A DNA stretch of 64,000 nt from JAJZQZ01 sp963790415 (GTDB lineage: Bacteria; Actinomycetota; Thermoleophilia; RBG-16-64-13): contig CAWBOK010000004.1 of the NCBI GenBank assembly GCA_963790415.1, positions 35,464 through 99,463 of the forward strand. Direction: 5' to 3'. Within the stretch, counting starts at the first letter, position 1; every line of letters begins with the position of its first letter. This document shows positions 44,267-53,722 of the stretch, one piece after another. The translations under genes were made by a program, and so were the position numbers. The notes under the pieces are model-generated. The model was not told the origin of the DNA. It did not search any database and worked only from the letters and a program-made list of their open reading frames with translations.

Positions 44267-44713
44267 CTAGGGGACCTCGAGGAATCGCTTCAGATTCTCC
44301 AGGCTGCGGTGGATATCCCGCTGTGTCGTCCTCTCGAAGAGGAGACGGTCGAGCACTCTGCCCAGCACGCCGCCCCGCATCACATACTCCTGTTCCACGG
44401 CGACCCGGGTGCCACCCTCTTCGGGCCTCAACTCCCAGACCTCCCAGCCAGACGATGCCCCTTCGAACTCATAGCGACCGTGACCCCCGTCCCGGTCGAG
44501 ACGGTCCTCCGTAACGCGGACGATCTCGTGCAGGCGAAAGCCCGCCAGAGGCAGGGTGAAATCGACCTGCGTGCCCACGCCCCCGTTGCCGACGATCTTC
44601 TCCGGTTCACCCATGCCCGCCATGAACCTCGCCCACCCGTGGGGGTACCGCGTGAATCTGTCTATCTTCTCAACGGTAGTGTTGATGTGAATGCTGTCCT
44701 TCACGTGGCCCAT
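44267..44713 (-). CDS. SRPBCC / START-like domain protein
   Basis: The 148-residue protein has the helix-grip layout: GHVKDSIHINTTVEKIDRF at the start, central strands (QVDFTLPLAGFRLHEIVRVT, WEVWELRPEEGGTRVAVEQE) and a long C-terminal helix (DIHRSLENLKRFLE). AGAGGAGACC precedes the ATG. Such proteins bind hydrophobic ligands (polyketide cyclase, CoQ-binding or ligand-carrier types). It converges with the ABC permease. No specific ligand can be read. Confidence 0.75.
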   Translation of the reverse strand: MGHVKDSIHINTTVEKIDRFTRYPHGWARFMAGMGEPEKIVGNGGVGTQVDFTLPLAGFRLHEIVRVTEDRLDRDGGHGRYEFEGASSGWEVWELRPEEGGTRVAVEQEYVMRGGVLGRVLDRLLFERTTQRDIHRSLENLKRFLEVP

Positions 44714-45008
44714 ATCGGTCTCCTCTCATGGTGGCGCACCTCGGGAGGGCCCGTCCAGCTCACCCTCATGCCGTGTCGCATTCCCGTGGGTTCGATGGAG
44801 GCTGGGGCCCTGCGGGGATGACCTCACTGAGCAGTCGGAGTATCCAGCTTCCCCTTTTCTAGAATCATATGCCCTCCCTTGACATCGGTCGAGAGCCAGG
44901 TGTAGCTTTGAGTTGCGTTCCGTAACCCAAAGACAGGGACCCGCGACATCACATGCGGGCATAGATAGGGATCCCCGGCCGAAGAACTCGGGCGACACCT
45001 GAGAACGC

Positions 45009-45703
45009 ATGGTCGACGTCAGCCAAAAACACGAATACCTGGCGATCAAGAACGTCCTATCCATGGGGCATTGTGCGCCCACGGTCGCTCGAACGCTGCT
45101 CCAGTCAGAGGGCATCGAAGACCCACGGCTGATTAAGCTCATGGCCGCTATGCCGGGCGGCATCGGAAACTCAGGGGCGGAGTGCGGGGGGGTCACGGCT
45201 CCCCTCATGTATCTCGGTGTTCGATTCGGCTACGACTTCTCCGATGAGAACCAGGTTCGCGTGATATCCCTCGGACAAAACCACCTGCGGGCGTTCGAGC
45301 GGCTCCACCGAACGGTGCTCTGCCGCGACATTAGGGCAAGAGGTGTTCTCTACCCCTGTTTGAAAGCCATCTATACCGCCCCGGATTTGATCCTCGGCAC
45401 GATGGACGAGCTCGCGCGGCGCGACCCTTATATCGGGATACCCCCACCAGGCGCGAGCTGGTCAGCTGGTTCGAGGAGACATTCGGCAGCTCCCAGTGTC
45501 GGGATCTCATCGATTCCAGAGCGTCCGATCCGCAGCCCTGGAAGACGTACCTGTCGCAGGACAGAGTGGACCAGTGCCGGGTGATCGCCTACCGGACATC
45601 CGAAAAGGTGCGAGAGATACTCGGGGGAAATAGTCCACCCGTATTCCATCCGGACCCCATCGAACCAGATCTCCCCTCCGCCCCACCCCGGGGTCTGCAT
45701 TAG
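45009..45703 (+). pseudogene. C_GCAxxG_C_C-family redox protein with a frameshift
   Basis: The first frame gives GHCAPTVARTLLQ, MPGGIGNSGAECGGVTAPLM and CRDIRARGVLYPC, typical of the putative redox-active C_GCAxxG_C_C family. At the C5 run 45441-45445 the frame is lost. The next frame continues RRELVSWFEETFGSSQCRDL to a TAG at 45701-45703, matching the family's C-terminal Cys region. A one-base change in the run restores a protein of about 230 residues. It may be a sequencing error in the homopolymer or a real null. Its role is unknown; the family often accompanies redox and Wood-Ljungdahl genes. Confidence 0.75.
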
Positions 45704-45869
45704 GACCAGGTCCCGATGGATGCTTGAACGGTTGCCGGTTTCGGCGGGCCCATCATGGCGTCCCCGGGGTCAGGCCGGCCTGTAGGAGACGTCGATGTTG
45801 CCGTAGAATCTCTTCTGGCGAACGCCTAATCGTGCGTGAAGACAGACTACAGACACAGGGAGGCTGCTC

Positions 45870-47075
45870 ATGGAAGGTCAGACCACTGGTCCTGGTCCCG
45901 GGTCGGGACCCGGACCTGGTAGCCCGGTATCGGGATCCGGCCCTCCCGGACCTCGCCCGAACCCACCGTCAGGCGCCTCGGACAGCACCGTGAGGCGTCT
46001 CTGGTGGCTGTGGGTGCTGCTCGGCGTCGTCGCCGTGTTCCTGATCGCGTTCTTCATCGGCCGAGCGACGAACCAGGAGACGGTCGCGGAGACCACGACG
46101 ACCACCACCACCCCGGCAGTGACCCCGGTCAAGGCTCCGACGATGGTCATCACGGAACGGCAGAACGGCGGGACCGTCGTCGTAGGCACGGGGTGGGTGG
46201 TGCTCGTGCAACTCACCGGCAACCCCGAGGACGGCTCTGTGTGGGCCGTGCAGCCGGTCGATCACACATTGATACAGGTCTTTCCCGGCCCTCAGATCTC
46301 CACGGTGGACTACGCCACCCCGCCCGAGGCCGTCTACACCTTTTCGGGGCTCACCATCGACGTGGGTGAGGTGAAGGTGCAGGCGCGCAACGTCAGCGCT
46401 ACGGGCAAGGTCAACAAGACCTTCGCCTGTACCATCAAGATCGAGTCTGCGAGCGATGTGGCAACCACCACGACCCTCGCACCGACCACGACGGTCGCCC
46501 CCACGACCACCACCAAGGCCAGCACGACCACGACCGCAGCCGACACCACCACGACGGTAGAGAGCACGACCACGACCGCCGTCGGCGCCACCACCACGAC
46601 GGTGGCGAAGACCACCACGACCAAGGCGCCCACTACCACCACGACCAAGCCGTCGACCTCTACGACGGTGCCTCCGACCTCAACGACCCTGCAACCGACC
46701 ACCACCACCACGGTGCCCAAGCCGCCCATCAACATCCCCGAGGGTGCCGTGCCCATCGGGCCGAAGTCCAACGGGCAGACCAAGGTGGTGCCCACCACCG
46801 CTACCGCGGTGATCTTGGCCTTACCCGACGACACATCCGACGACTCGATCTGGCACCTTTCTCCGGTCGACGCGACCGTCCTCAAGCAGCAAGGCGATCC
46901 GGAGTTCGTCCCCTCCACCCCGGGTTCCAGTCAGGGTGCCCTGGTCTGGACCTTCAGCGTGGTCGGGCCCGGGGACATCGTGCTGCAGGCCGAGTACGCG
47001 GACGCGTCGGGCACAGTGAGTCAAGCGTTCTTCTGCACCGTCAGCGTGCAGGAGCTGACGGTCACCCCGTACTAG
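45870..47075 (+). CDS. Membrane-anchored protein with two chagasin-like domains joined by a Thr-rich linker
   Basis: The 401-residue protein starts with a Gly/Pro-rich cytoplasmic tail, then one helix (LWWLWVLLGVVAVFLIAFFI, about residues 45-65). Two similar beta domains follow (about 90-195 and 290-400), separated by about 90 residues of Thr-rich repeat. Each domain has a VVLVQLTGNPEDGSVWAV or VILALPDDTSDDSIWHL strand-loop and a closing VKVQARNV.. or IVLQAEYAD.. strand. This is reminiscent of chagasin-type cysteine-protease inhibitors (NPTTGYxW loop), but the loop residues differ, so the family is a guess. AGGGAGG precedes the ATG, and a strong hairpin follows the stop. Confidence 0.7.
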   Translation: MEGQTTGPGPGSGPGPGSPVSGSGPPGPRPNPPSGASDSTVRRLWWLWVLLGVVAVFLIAFFIGRATNQETVAETTTTTTTPAVTPVKAPTMVITERQNGGTVVVGTGWVVLVQLTGNPEDGSVWAVQPVDHTLIQVFPGPQISTVDYATPPEAVYTFSGLTIDVGEVKVQARNVSATGKVNKTFACTIKIESASDVATTTTLAPTTTVAPTTTTKASTTTTAADTTTTVESTTTTAVGATTTTVAKTTTTKAPTTTTTKPSTSTTVPPTSTTLQPTTTTTVPKPPINIPEGAVPIGPKSNGQTKVVPTTATAVILALPDDTSDDSIWHLSPVDATVLKQQGDPEFVPSTPGSSQGALVWTFSVVGPGDIVLQAEYADASGTVSQAFFCTVSVQELTVTPY

Positions 47076-47090
47076 AACAACCCCTCGGAG

Positions 47091-47117
47091 CGAGGGGCCG
47101 CCTGACGCGGCCCCTCG
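47091..47117. terminator. Perfect 11-bp GC hairpin after the Thr-rich protein gene
   Basis: CGAGGGGCCGC at 47091-47101 pairs perfectly with GCGGCCCCTCG at 47107-47117 around the loop CTGAC, 15 bases after the stop. A second, alternative pairing exists with CCCCTCG just upstream. There is no T-tract. It lies between convergent genes, so a bidirectional terminator is the likely role. Confidence 0.6.
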
Positions 47118-47326
47118 CGACCGACGATGAACGCGCCGACTTCGAATTCGGGCTCGACCTCATCCTTGATGGACTGCAGAGGCTTCTGGATCGAGCTGCG
47201 GGCTAGATCCGTCGGTCTGGCGCCCCCAGCTGCGGGATGTCGCCTGTCACGGCGTTCCTCCCCTCCGGCCAGGGGGCTCCTCACACCGGTCGGCACGGGT
47301 CATCGCGACGCTGCGCTAGAACAGAC

Positions 47327-48004
47327 TCAGACCAAACCGCGTCGCAAGGCCATCGAGACCGCCTCTGTACGGCTGGCAGCACCCAGTTTCATCAAGATGT
47401 TGCTCACATGGAACTTCACCGTCGAGGGACTGAGGTACAACCTCTTGGCGATGTCCGGGTTGCTCAGGCCCTCGACCATCATGAGGAGCATCTCCATCTC
47501 CCGCTTGGTCAGATCACCGCCGAGCGGCTCTTCCTTGGGATGCGTCGCCACGTGGATGAGTGCCTCCGTGGCCTCTGGGGCCAGCGTCGGTCTACCCGCG
47601 TGCGCCGCCCGGATGGCCGCAGCAAGTTCGTCGCCCGAGATGTTCTTGAGCAGGTAGCCGATGGCCCCCGCTTGGAGGGCCCCCTTGACCAGATCGTCCT
47701 CTTTGAAGCTGGTCAATGCCAGCACTTGCGTCTGCGGGCACGCCTCTCGAATAGCCTTCGTGGCAGCCGCGCCGTCCATGCCCGGCATCACTAGGTCCAT
47801 CAATACTACGTCGGCTCCCCGGCCGGTGCAGATCTCAACGGCCTGAGCACCACCTGCCGCTTCCCCCACCAACTCCAAGTCGTCGTACACCGACAGAAAT
47901 GCAGAGAGACCGCTCCTCACCACAGTGTGGTCGTCGACAACGAGCACGCGAATGCGCGATGGCGTGCCAGGGTTGTCCACACCATCTCGCTCACTCCGCA
48001 CCAT
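47327..48004 (-). CDS. NarL/LuxR-family response regulator
   Basis: The 225-residue protein has a receiver domain with RIRVLVVDDHTVVRSG, Asp in DVVLMDLVMPGMDG and YLLKNISGDEL. A LuxR helix-turn-helix follows (LTKREMEMLLMMVEGLSNPD, then IAKRLYLSPSTVKFHV). AGGAGG precedes the ATG. It overlaps the kinase gene by 14 bases and is its cognate regulator. It closes a six-gene operon that also encodes a MacB-type transporter and a sugar-binding-type lipoprotein. Confidence 0.92.
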   Translation of the reverse strand: MVRSERDGVDNPGTPSRIRVLVVDDHTVVRSGLSAFLSVYDDLELVGEAAGGAQAVEICTGRGADVVLMDLVMPGMDGAAATKAIREACPQTQVLALTSFKEDDLVKGALQAGAIGYLLKNISGDELAAAIRAAHAGRPTLAPEATEALIHVATHPKEEPLGGDLTKREMEMLLMMVEGLSNPDIAKRLYLSPSTVKFHVSNILMKLGAASRTEAVSMALRRGLV

Positions 48005-50261
48005 TTGCACTCCCTCCTGTGGCCGGCGGGGGCACCGGCGACCATCTCGCGACCACCCGGGTACCGTTTCCGGGCGCCGTCTGTACCTCCAAACGCGCGC
48101 CGATAGCCTCGGCTCTTTCGCGCATGATACCCAAGCCCAAATGGTCGGGGCCGACAAGCCCCGGGTCGAATCCCCGCCCGTCGTCTACGATGACGAGCTC
48201 CACACCGTCGTCTGGGCAGGTCAGCCGCAATACCGCCGACGTTGCCGCCGAGTGCTTGGCCACGTTGTTCAACGCCTCTTGGGCGACGCGGTACAGACCT
48301 ATCTTCGCGTCGACGGGCAGAAGTCGGCAGTCCCCGACCTCAAGCTGCACCGGGATCCGCGCTCGGCCTGTGATCGCCTCGCTCAGCTGACGCAACAGGT
48401 CAGGCAGCTCGGCCTCCCGTAGTGCAGCCGGCCGCAGTTCGAGCAAAAGAGCCCGCATTTCGGCCAGAGCTCCGCGGGCGAGCTGGCGGAGTTCCTCGAG
48501 GCGGCGGGCACCCTCGGCGGGATCGCGCTCCCAGATGCGGGGCAGAACCTCCGCAATCAGCGCCGCCGAGAACAGCGTCTGACTGACGGCGTCGTGCAAG
48601 TCGTGGGCCAGGCGGTTCCGCTCGGCCGCGGTGGCCGACTCCTCTGCGTGCTCGTAGAGCCGGGCGTTCTCAGCCGCCAGCCCGACCTGCCCGCCGACGG
48701 CGGCCAAGAGTTCCAGGTCTTCGGTCGTCGGGTGTAGGGGCTGCACGCTCCCCAGGATCATGGCGCCCAGCACGGCCCCTTTCGCCACCAAGGGGACCCG
48801 GATGACTGCATGAAAGTCATCCCGCTCAAGCGCGTCTCTGAGCGGCCCCGGCGAGAAGTCCTCGATGGCCAGCACTGTTGGCGAGGGATCGGAGGCGCTC
48901 ACCCAAGCCAACCATCTTTCGGCCAACATTCCCGAGATCAATGCGGTCATCTCGGGTGACAATCCCTGTGTGGCGGCCAACGTCGGCTTTCCTCGAGCAT
49001 CCACCCGGAAGGTCGCTCCCTCTTCCATGCCCGTCATCTGCAGGGTCATCGCCAATGCGCCCTGCAGAATGCGCTCCAGATCGAGGGAACCACTGACGAC
49101 GCTGGCCACGGCGTTGAGGGTGGCGAGTTCCCGCGTGCGCTCGGCGACGCGAAGTTCAAGTTGTGCGTACGAGTCCCTGAGTTCGGTCGACATGCGGTTG
49201 AACTGCTGGGCAAGCACGGCGATCTCGTCGTGCGTCGACACGGCGATCGCCCGGTCGAAGTTGCCTCCGGCCACCTCCCGTGTAGCCACAGTGAGCGCCT
49301 CGATCGGCCTGGTGATCCGGCGAACACCAACTGTCACCACCACGGTCGGCAGCAACACGCCGATGATGATGAGGCCCATGAGGAACCGGCGATAGCCTTG
49401 GCTTGCCTGCATGACCGATGACCAGTCTTCGACCGCGACGAGTCCCCACGACGTCCCCGGCACGGGCGCATAGCCGGCGACCGCGTCATGGCCGTCGATC
49501 TCGGACGTACGGGTGGCCCCCACCCTGCCCGCGACCATCTCGGCCGCGATGCGCGGAGCCGAGAAGAGCCGCCCGACCTGGATGGTATCGGGCGTGAAGA
49601 TCAGCCGCCCCGTGGCATCGACCAGATAGACCGTGCCCGACTGGCCGATGCGGAGTTTGACCAGGTCGCCGTAGAAGGCGCTCACCGACGTCGCGCCCAC
49701 GCGGAACATGCCGGCCAGCGCGCCCATGAACTCCCCGGTCGGAGAGGTCACAGGCACGGCTATGACGATGACCTCCTCGCCCGCGGGTCCGTCGGCTACG
49801 ATGTCCGAATATGCCGGCCCGGTTGACCGCAACAGTTGACGGAAGTACGAGCGCGAAGACCAATCGTGTTCCGGCCCGCTAGCGATCTGACGCCGCGGAT
49901 ACGAAGCGACGAAGGCACCGTGCGCGTCGAGCAGCACCGCACCCGCGTCGAACGCTGCCAGACGATTCCCGGCCTCCTCGAGCGCCGCCTGCTGGTCTGC
50001 GGCAGATCCGCTCGTGACCTCGGGCAGCCGCGCCAGGCCGTCCAACACCCGGGCGTAGTCGGCCAGACCTCCGGCGAGCCCGGCGGCCGACAGCCGGGTG
50101 ACCTCGCGGTTGCGCTGCACAACAAGATCCTCGGTCACGCGCTGGTAGGCATAGAAGGTCACGACGGCTACAGCCACCAGGATGATCGCTGTGGGGACGA
50201 ACGACCAGAGGATGATCCGCGTGCGGATGCTGCGCCACCAGGCAGGCTTGTCCGGAAGCAC
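47991..50261 (-). CDS. Cache-HAMP-GAF sensor histidine kinase
   Basis: The 756-residue kinase has a helix (IILWSFVPTAIILVAVAVVT), an extracytoplasmic dCache-type region (residues about 40-290, with VLLDAHGAFVASYP and GTVYLVDATGRLIFTP) and a second helix. HAMP follows (RRITRPIEALTVATREVAGG), then a coiled segment, a GAF domain, the HisKA_3 H-box LAHDLHDAVSQTLFSAAL and an HATPase with VIVDDGRGFDP. The GTG start lies right after the stop of the binding-protein gene. The extracytoplasmic domain may read a small solute or the adjacent binding protein. Confidence 0.88.
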   Translation of the reverse strand: MLPDKPAWWRSIRTRIILWSFVPTAIILVAVAVVTFYAYQRVTEDLVVQRNREVTRLSAAGLAGGLADYARVLDGLARLPEVTSGSAADQQAALEEAGNRLAAFDAGAVLLDAHGAFVASYPRRQIASGPEHDWSSRSYFRQLLRSTGPAYSDIVADGPAGEEVIVIAVPVTSPTGEFMGALAGMFRVGATSVSAFYGDLVKLRIGQSGTVYLVDATGRLIFTPDTIQVGRLFSAPRIAAEMVAGRVGATRTSEIDGHDAVAGYAPVPGTSWGLVAVEDWSSVMQASQGYRRFLMGLIIIGVLLPTVVVTVGVRRITRPIEALTVATREVAGGNFDRAIAVSTHDEIAVLAQQFNRMSTELRDSYAQLELRVAERTRELATLNAVASVVSGSLDLERILQGALAMTLQMTGMEEGATFRVDARGKPTLAATQGLSPEMTALISGMLAERWLAWVSASDPSPTVLAIEDFSPGPLRDALERDDFHAVIRVPLVAKGAVLGAMILGSVQPLHPTTEDLELLAAVGGQVGLAAENARLYEHAEESATAAERNRLAHDLHDAVSQTLFSAALIAEVLPRIWERDPAEGARRLEELRQLARGALAEMRALLLELRPAALREAELPDLLRQLSEAITGRARIPVQLEVGDCRLLPVDAKIGLYRVAQEALNNVAKHSAATSAVLRLTCPDDGVELVIVDDGRGFDPGLVGPDHLGLGIMRERAEAIGARLEVQTAPGNGTRVVARWSPVPPPATGGSANGAE

Positions 50262-50263
50262 GC

Positions 50264-51670
50264 CTACCCCGCCGACGTCTGCGGCGGTGACGACCCGGTC
50301 TTGGTCGGGCCCGCCGGCGCCTCGAGCCGGTCGATGGCGGCGGCGACCGCGGTCAACGAACTGGTCGGGGTCTTCCCCAGCGTGAACAGCAACTCCCAAG
50401 CGTCGGCGCACAGCCGGGTGACCTCGTCCATCCGAGCCGGGAACACCTCGGCCGTCACCGAGTAGCCTTGCCGCTGTCCGTCGGCAAAGACCCCGATGTC
50501 GAGATCGCCGGCGGCGACAGGGAACTCCTCACGCACGAACCCGACCCACTCATCGATAAGAGAAAGCCGCGCCGGCTGCAGGAAGTTGGCGCGGGCCATG
50601 GCCCGGCCGTAGCTCTTGCCGATCAGGAACTTGACCAGCTCCCAGGCCGCCTCGGGATGGCGGGTCCCGGAGTAGATTCCGAAGCCGTCGGTAGTGGCCA
50701 GCGTCGCCCGACGGACCGGACCGGAAGGCAAGGGGGCGAGGCCGACGCGGAACTTGGCGTTGGTCAGGATGTCCTTCAAAGCCCATGAGCCGTCCTCCAC
50801 CATCGCCAACCGCCCCGCAGCGAACGCGGCTCCGATGGACACGTGCTGGACGTCGCTGACAGTGGCCATCACCCGGTCGTCCCACATACGGGCCCGCAAC
50901 CACTCCAGAGCCTCGAGCGAGGGTGGGTCGGCCATCGCCGAGCGGGTCGGGTCCTTGGGATCCACGAAGTTCCCACCCCACGCGTTCGCGTGGACCTGCA
51001 GACGATCCCAATCGACGGACAGCATGCTCCCCCACACACCACCGGTCCGATCCGACTGCACGCGCGTCAGTCGGCGCATGGCTGCCAGATAGTCATCCTG
51101 GTTCCACGAGTCCGACGGGTAACCGATGCCAAGCGCGCTGAACATGTCCTTGTTGTAGTAGAGGGCGAGGGCCCCATGGTACTTGGGCACCCCGAACTGA
51201 CGTCCGTCCGGGGCGAAGAACGAGCGGTACTGGGCCGGATCCCAGTCGGAGATCGTCGCCTGGTCGAGATCAGCCTCCGCGAAGGGACGCAGATCGAGGG
51301 TGTAGCCCTTCTGCGCCCAGGTCGGGAAGAACACCCCGTTCCCCTGGAAGACGTCCGGGGCCGTCCCCGCCTGCATGTCTGCCAGCATCTTCTCGGCGAA
51401 GCGCTCGTTCTCGGGGTCGGGAACGTAGAAGACGCGGATGTTGGGGTGGGTCGCGTGGAACTCGTCGAGCATGGCCGCCGCCATGGGGGGGAACCACTCG
51501 GTGCGCCAATCCTGGTACACGAGTTGGACCGGTTTGCCCAGCGTGGTGGCGGACTTCTTGACCGCGGGCGCGCAGGACTCCAGAACGAGCCCGGCAGCCA
51601 CCGCGCCCGCCAACTTTAGGAAGCGACGGCGGGTGAAGGACGTCGATCGGCTCTCTGGACCGCTACTCAT
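50264..51670 (-). CDS. Tat-exported sugar-type ABC solute-binding lipoprotein
   Basis: The 468-residue family-1 binding protein has a twin-arginine signal (TRRRFLKLAGAVAAGLVL) ending in a lipobox (LESC). A mature domain follows with AAAMLDEFHATHPNIRV, DMQAGTAPDVFQGNGVFF, ALALYYNKDMFSALGI and ATTDGFGIYSGTRHPEAAWE. It would bind an oligosaccharide or related solute outside the membrane. No MalF/MalG-type permease is nearby; instead it directly precedes a sensor kinase gene and follows a MacB-type ATPase. It may serve signalling rather than import. Confidence 0.85.
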   Translation of the reverse strand: MSSGPESRSTSFTRRRFLKLAGAVAAGLVLESCAPAVKKSATTLGKPVQLVYQDWRTEWFPPMAAAMLDEFHATHPNIRVFYVPDPENERFAEKMLADMQAGTAPDVFQGNGVFFPTWAQKGYTLDLRPFAEADLDQATISDWDPAQYRSFFAPDGRQFGVPKYHGALALYYNKDMFSALGIGYPSDSWNQDDYLAAMRRLTRVQSDRTGGVWGSMLSVDWDRLQVHANAWGGNFVDPKDPTRSAMADPPSLEALEWLRARMWDDRVMATVSDVQHVSIGAAFAAGRLAMVEDGSWALKDILTNAKFRVGLAPLPSGPVRRATLATTDGFGIYSGTRHPEAAWELVKFLIGKSYGRAMARANFLQPARLSLIDEWVGFVREEFPVAAGDLDIGVFADGQRQGYSVTAEVFPARMDEVTRLCADAWELLFTLGKTPTSSLTAVAAAIDRLEAPAGPTKTGSSPPQTSAG

Positions 51671-51698
51671 CGACGTCGATTCTATGCCCCGAAGCGGT

Positions 51699-52457
51699 TC
51701 ACACGCAAGCGCCCACCAGGCAACGCCCAGCGGCCGATCGTGTGTCTGCACGCCGCTCGATGCGCACGCCCGCGACCTCCTCGCACAGGACCTCGCCGTC
51801 GCGCATGTGCACGATGCGGTCGCAGGCAGCGGCCACGTCGGGGTCGTGCGTGACCAGCACGAAGGTAGTGCCGGTAGTCAGGTTGATGTCTCGCATCATC
51901 GCGATCACATCGGCCGAGCTCTGCGTGTCCAGGTTACCCGTTGGCTCGTCACCCATGATGACCACCGGCTCGTTCACCAACGCCCGGGCGATGGCCACCC
52001 GCTGCTGCTGACCGCCGGAGAGCTCGTTCGGACGGTGCGCCGCACGGTCGAGCAATCCCACCGCCTCGAGTGCCTTCCGGGCACGCTGGATTGCTTCCTT
52101 CCGCGGGTGCCCGGCGTACTCCGCCGCCAGAGCCACGTTCTCGACCGCGGTCAACGTGGGCACTAGGTTGTAACCCTGGAAGATGAAGCCCATTTCGTTC
52201 CGCCGGATCTCGTTGATGCGACCGTTGCGTAGGTTGTCGACCCTGCGCCCCTGGAGTTCGATAGTGCCCGCGTCGGGAGTGTCCAGGCAACCGAGCATAT
52301 GCAGCAGAGTGGACTTGCCCGAGCCCGACGGGCCCATGATGGCCACCATCTCGCCCCGCCGGAGGCTGATGTCCGCCCCCCGCAGGGCGTCGACGTAGTT
52401 GTCCTTGCTGAGCGTGTACCGCTTCTTGAGAGCCTTCGCTTTGATGATCGTTTCCAT
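51699..52457 (-). CDS. MacB-type ABC transporter ATPase
   Basis: The protein of about 252 residues has Walker A GPSGSGKST, signature LSGGQQQRVAIARAL, Walker B VIMGDEPTGNLDT and FVLVTHDPDVAAACD. The C-terminus has a basic/Cys extension (ERRADTRSAAGRCLVGACV). The ATG at 52457 has AAGGGAG before it; an earlier ATG (MTETHGADGH) 63 bases upstream is possible. Its permease lies directly upstream in the same operon. Confidence 0.87.
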   Translation of the reverse strand: METIIKAKALKKRYTLSKDNYVDALRGADISLRRGEMVAIMGPSGSGKSTLLHMLGCLDTPDAGTIELQGRRVDNLRNGRINEIRRNEMGFIFQGYNLVPTLTAVENVALAAEYAGHPRKEAIQRARKALEAVGLLDRAAHRPNELSGGQQQRVAIARALVNEPVVIMGDEPTGNLDTQSSADVIAMMRDINLTTGTTFVLVTHDPDVAAACDRIVHMRDGEVLCEEVAGVRIERRADTRSAAGRCLVGACV

Positions 52458-52567
52458 GGTGACCGCTCCCTTGTTGGTGGTGATCGTCTTGTGACCGTCC
52501 GCCCCATGCGTCTCCGTCATGCCGCCGACGGTCGACGCGCCCCGCGACACCCGTTGGATCGCGGCCA

Positions 52568-53722
52568 TCACTCGTACCTCAGGGCGGCAACCGGGTTGAG
52601 CCGAGCGGCGTGCCAGGAGGGATAGAGCCCGCTTACCAAGCCGAGGGCCACCGCGAACAGCACGGCCCCGATAGCCAGCCGGGAAGTCAGCAGGAAGAGG
52701 GCCATCCCTGCGCCATCGAAGGCCGCGTTCAGAACCAGCGTGGCCACGAAGCCGAGGACAAGGCCGGCCACGCCGCCCAGGAGGCCGATGGCGGCCGACT
52801 CGCCGAGGAATTGGCCGATGATCTGCCGGTGCGAGGCGCCGATCGCCTTGCGGATGCCGATCTCGCGGGTCCGCTCGAAGACCGACATGGTCATCGTGTT
52901 GACCACCGAGAGTCCGCCGACCAGTAGGGAGATCAATGCCACGCCGAAGACGATGGAGTTCAGGATCTTTGTGCTGCTGACCACCGTCTCCTGGAAGGCT
53001 TTGGGGCCGTCCGCCCGCACTCCGGGCACTTGCGCCTGGATGGTCTTGGCCAGTTCGTCGGGATCGACGCCCTTCTTGGCGTAGACCGTGATCTCGGTCG
53101 CGATCGCATCGGCCTGGAGCTGCTTCTGAACGAGTTCGGGCAGGTCCTCGATGAAGAGGGCCTGTGCGTCGGGCAGGCTGATCATGGCCGAGCTATCGGG
53201 GGCGGTCAGGGTACTATCCATTATGCCGACCACTTCGAACGGGACACCCCGCAGCATGACCGTCTTCCCGACCTCGGCGGCGAGCTTCTTGGCGATGTCG
53301 GCCCCAAAGACGACCTTGCCGCGGTCATCCGCCCGGAGCGCCCGCCCTTTCGCGTAGGTGATCTTGATCGACTCGTGCTGCGACCCACGCAGGTCACTGC
53401 CGATGATCATGTCCATACCCAAGGCGGCCTGCTCCTTCGCCAGCAGCATGGTGATGCCCGCAGAGGCCGCCTGCACTCCGGCGACCTTCCCTATCTCGTC
53501 GATCTTGCTTACCGGCAATGGCGTCGCGAAGCTCATGCTGGTGGATGAAGCGTCCAAGACGATGACCTTGTCGGCGTAGTACTGCGTGCCCCCGCTCACC
53601 AACAGGTTGATCTTCTCGGCCATGCTCCCCATGACCACCAGGGTGAACACGCCGATGGTGATGCCGAAGATGGTCAGGAATGCCCGCAGCTTCCTGCGGA
53701 AGACGTTGCGCAACAGTCTCAT
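52568..53722 (-). CDS. MacB/FtsX-like ABC permease
   Basis: The 384-residue protein has one N-terminal helix (LRAFLTIFGITIGVFTLVVM), a periplasmic MacB_PCD-type domain (about 50-250) and a three-helix FtsX bundle with SVFERTREIGIRKAIGASHR, ending NPVAALRYE. It pairs with the downstream ATPase. The gene overlaps a single-receiver gene by four bases. Export of a peptide, lipid or antibiotic, or a purely sensory function as in Bce-type modules, are both possible. Confidence 0.87.
   Translation of the reverse strand: MRLLRNVFRRKLRAFLTIFGITIGVFTLVVMGSMAEKINLLVSGGTQYYADKVIVLDASSTSMSFATPLPVSKIDEIGKVAGVQAASAGITMLLAKEQAALGMDMIIGSDLRGSQHESIKITYAKGRALRADDRGKVVFGADIAKKLAAEVGKTVMLRGVPFEVVGIMDSTLTAPDSSAMISLPDAQALFIEDLPELVQKQLQADAIATEITVYAKKGVDPDELAKTIQAQVPGVRADGPKAFQETVVSSTKILNSIVFGVALISLLVGGLSVVNTMTMSVFERTREIGIRKAIGASHRQIIGQFLGESAAIGLLGGVAGLVLGFVATLVLNAAFDGAGMALFLLTSRLAIGAVLFAVALGLVSGLYPSWHAARLNPVAALRYE

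Noticed and set aside
46460..46710. Regular ACC/ACG repeats suggesting a CRISPR or satellite array
   Set aside because: They are degenerate Thr codons inside an open frame, with no unique spacers between constant repeats.
47072..47296. Small minus-strand open frame before the LuxR-type regulator gene's end
   Set aside because: No ribosome site, composition-biased, and it covers the terminator hairpin.
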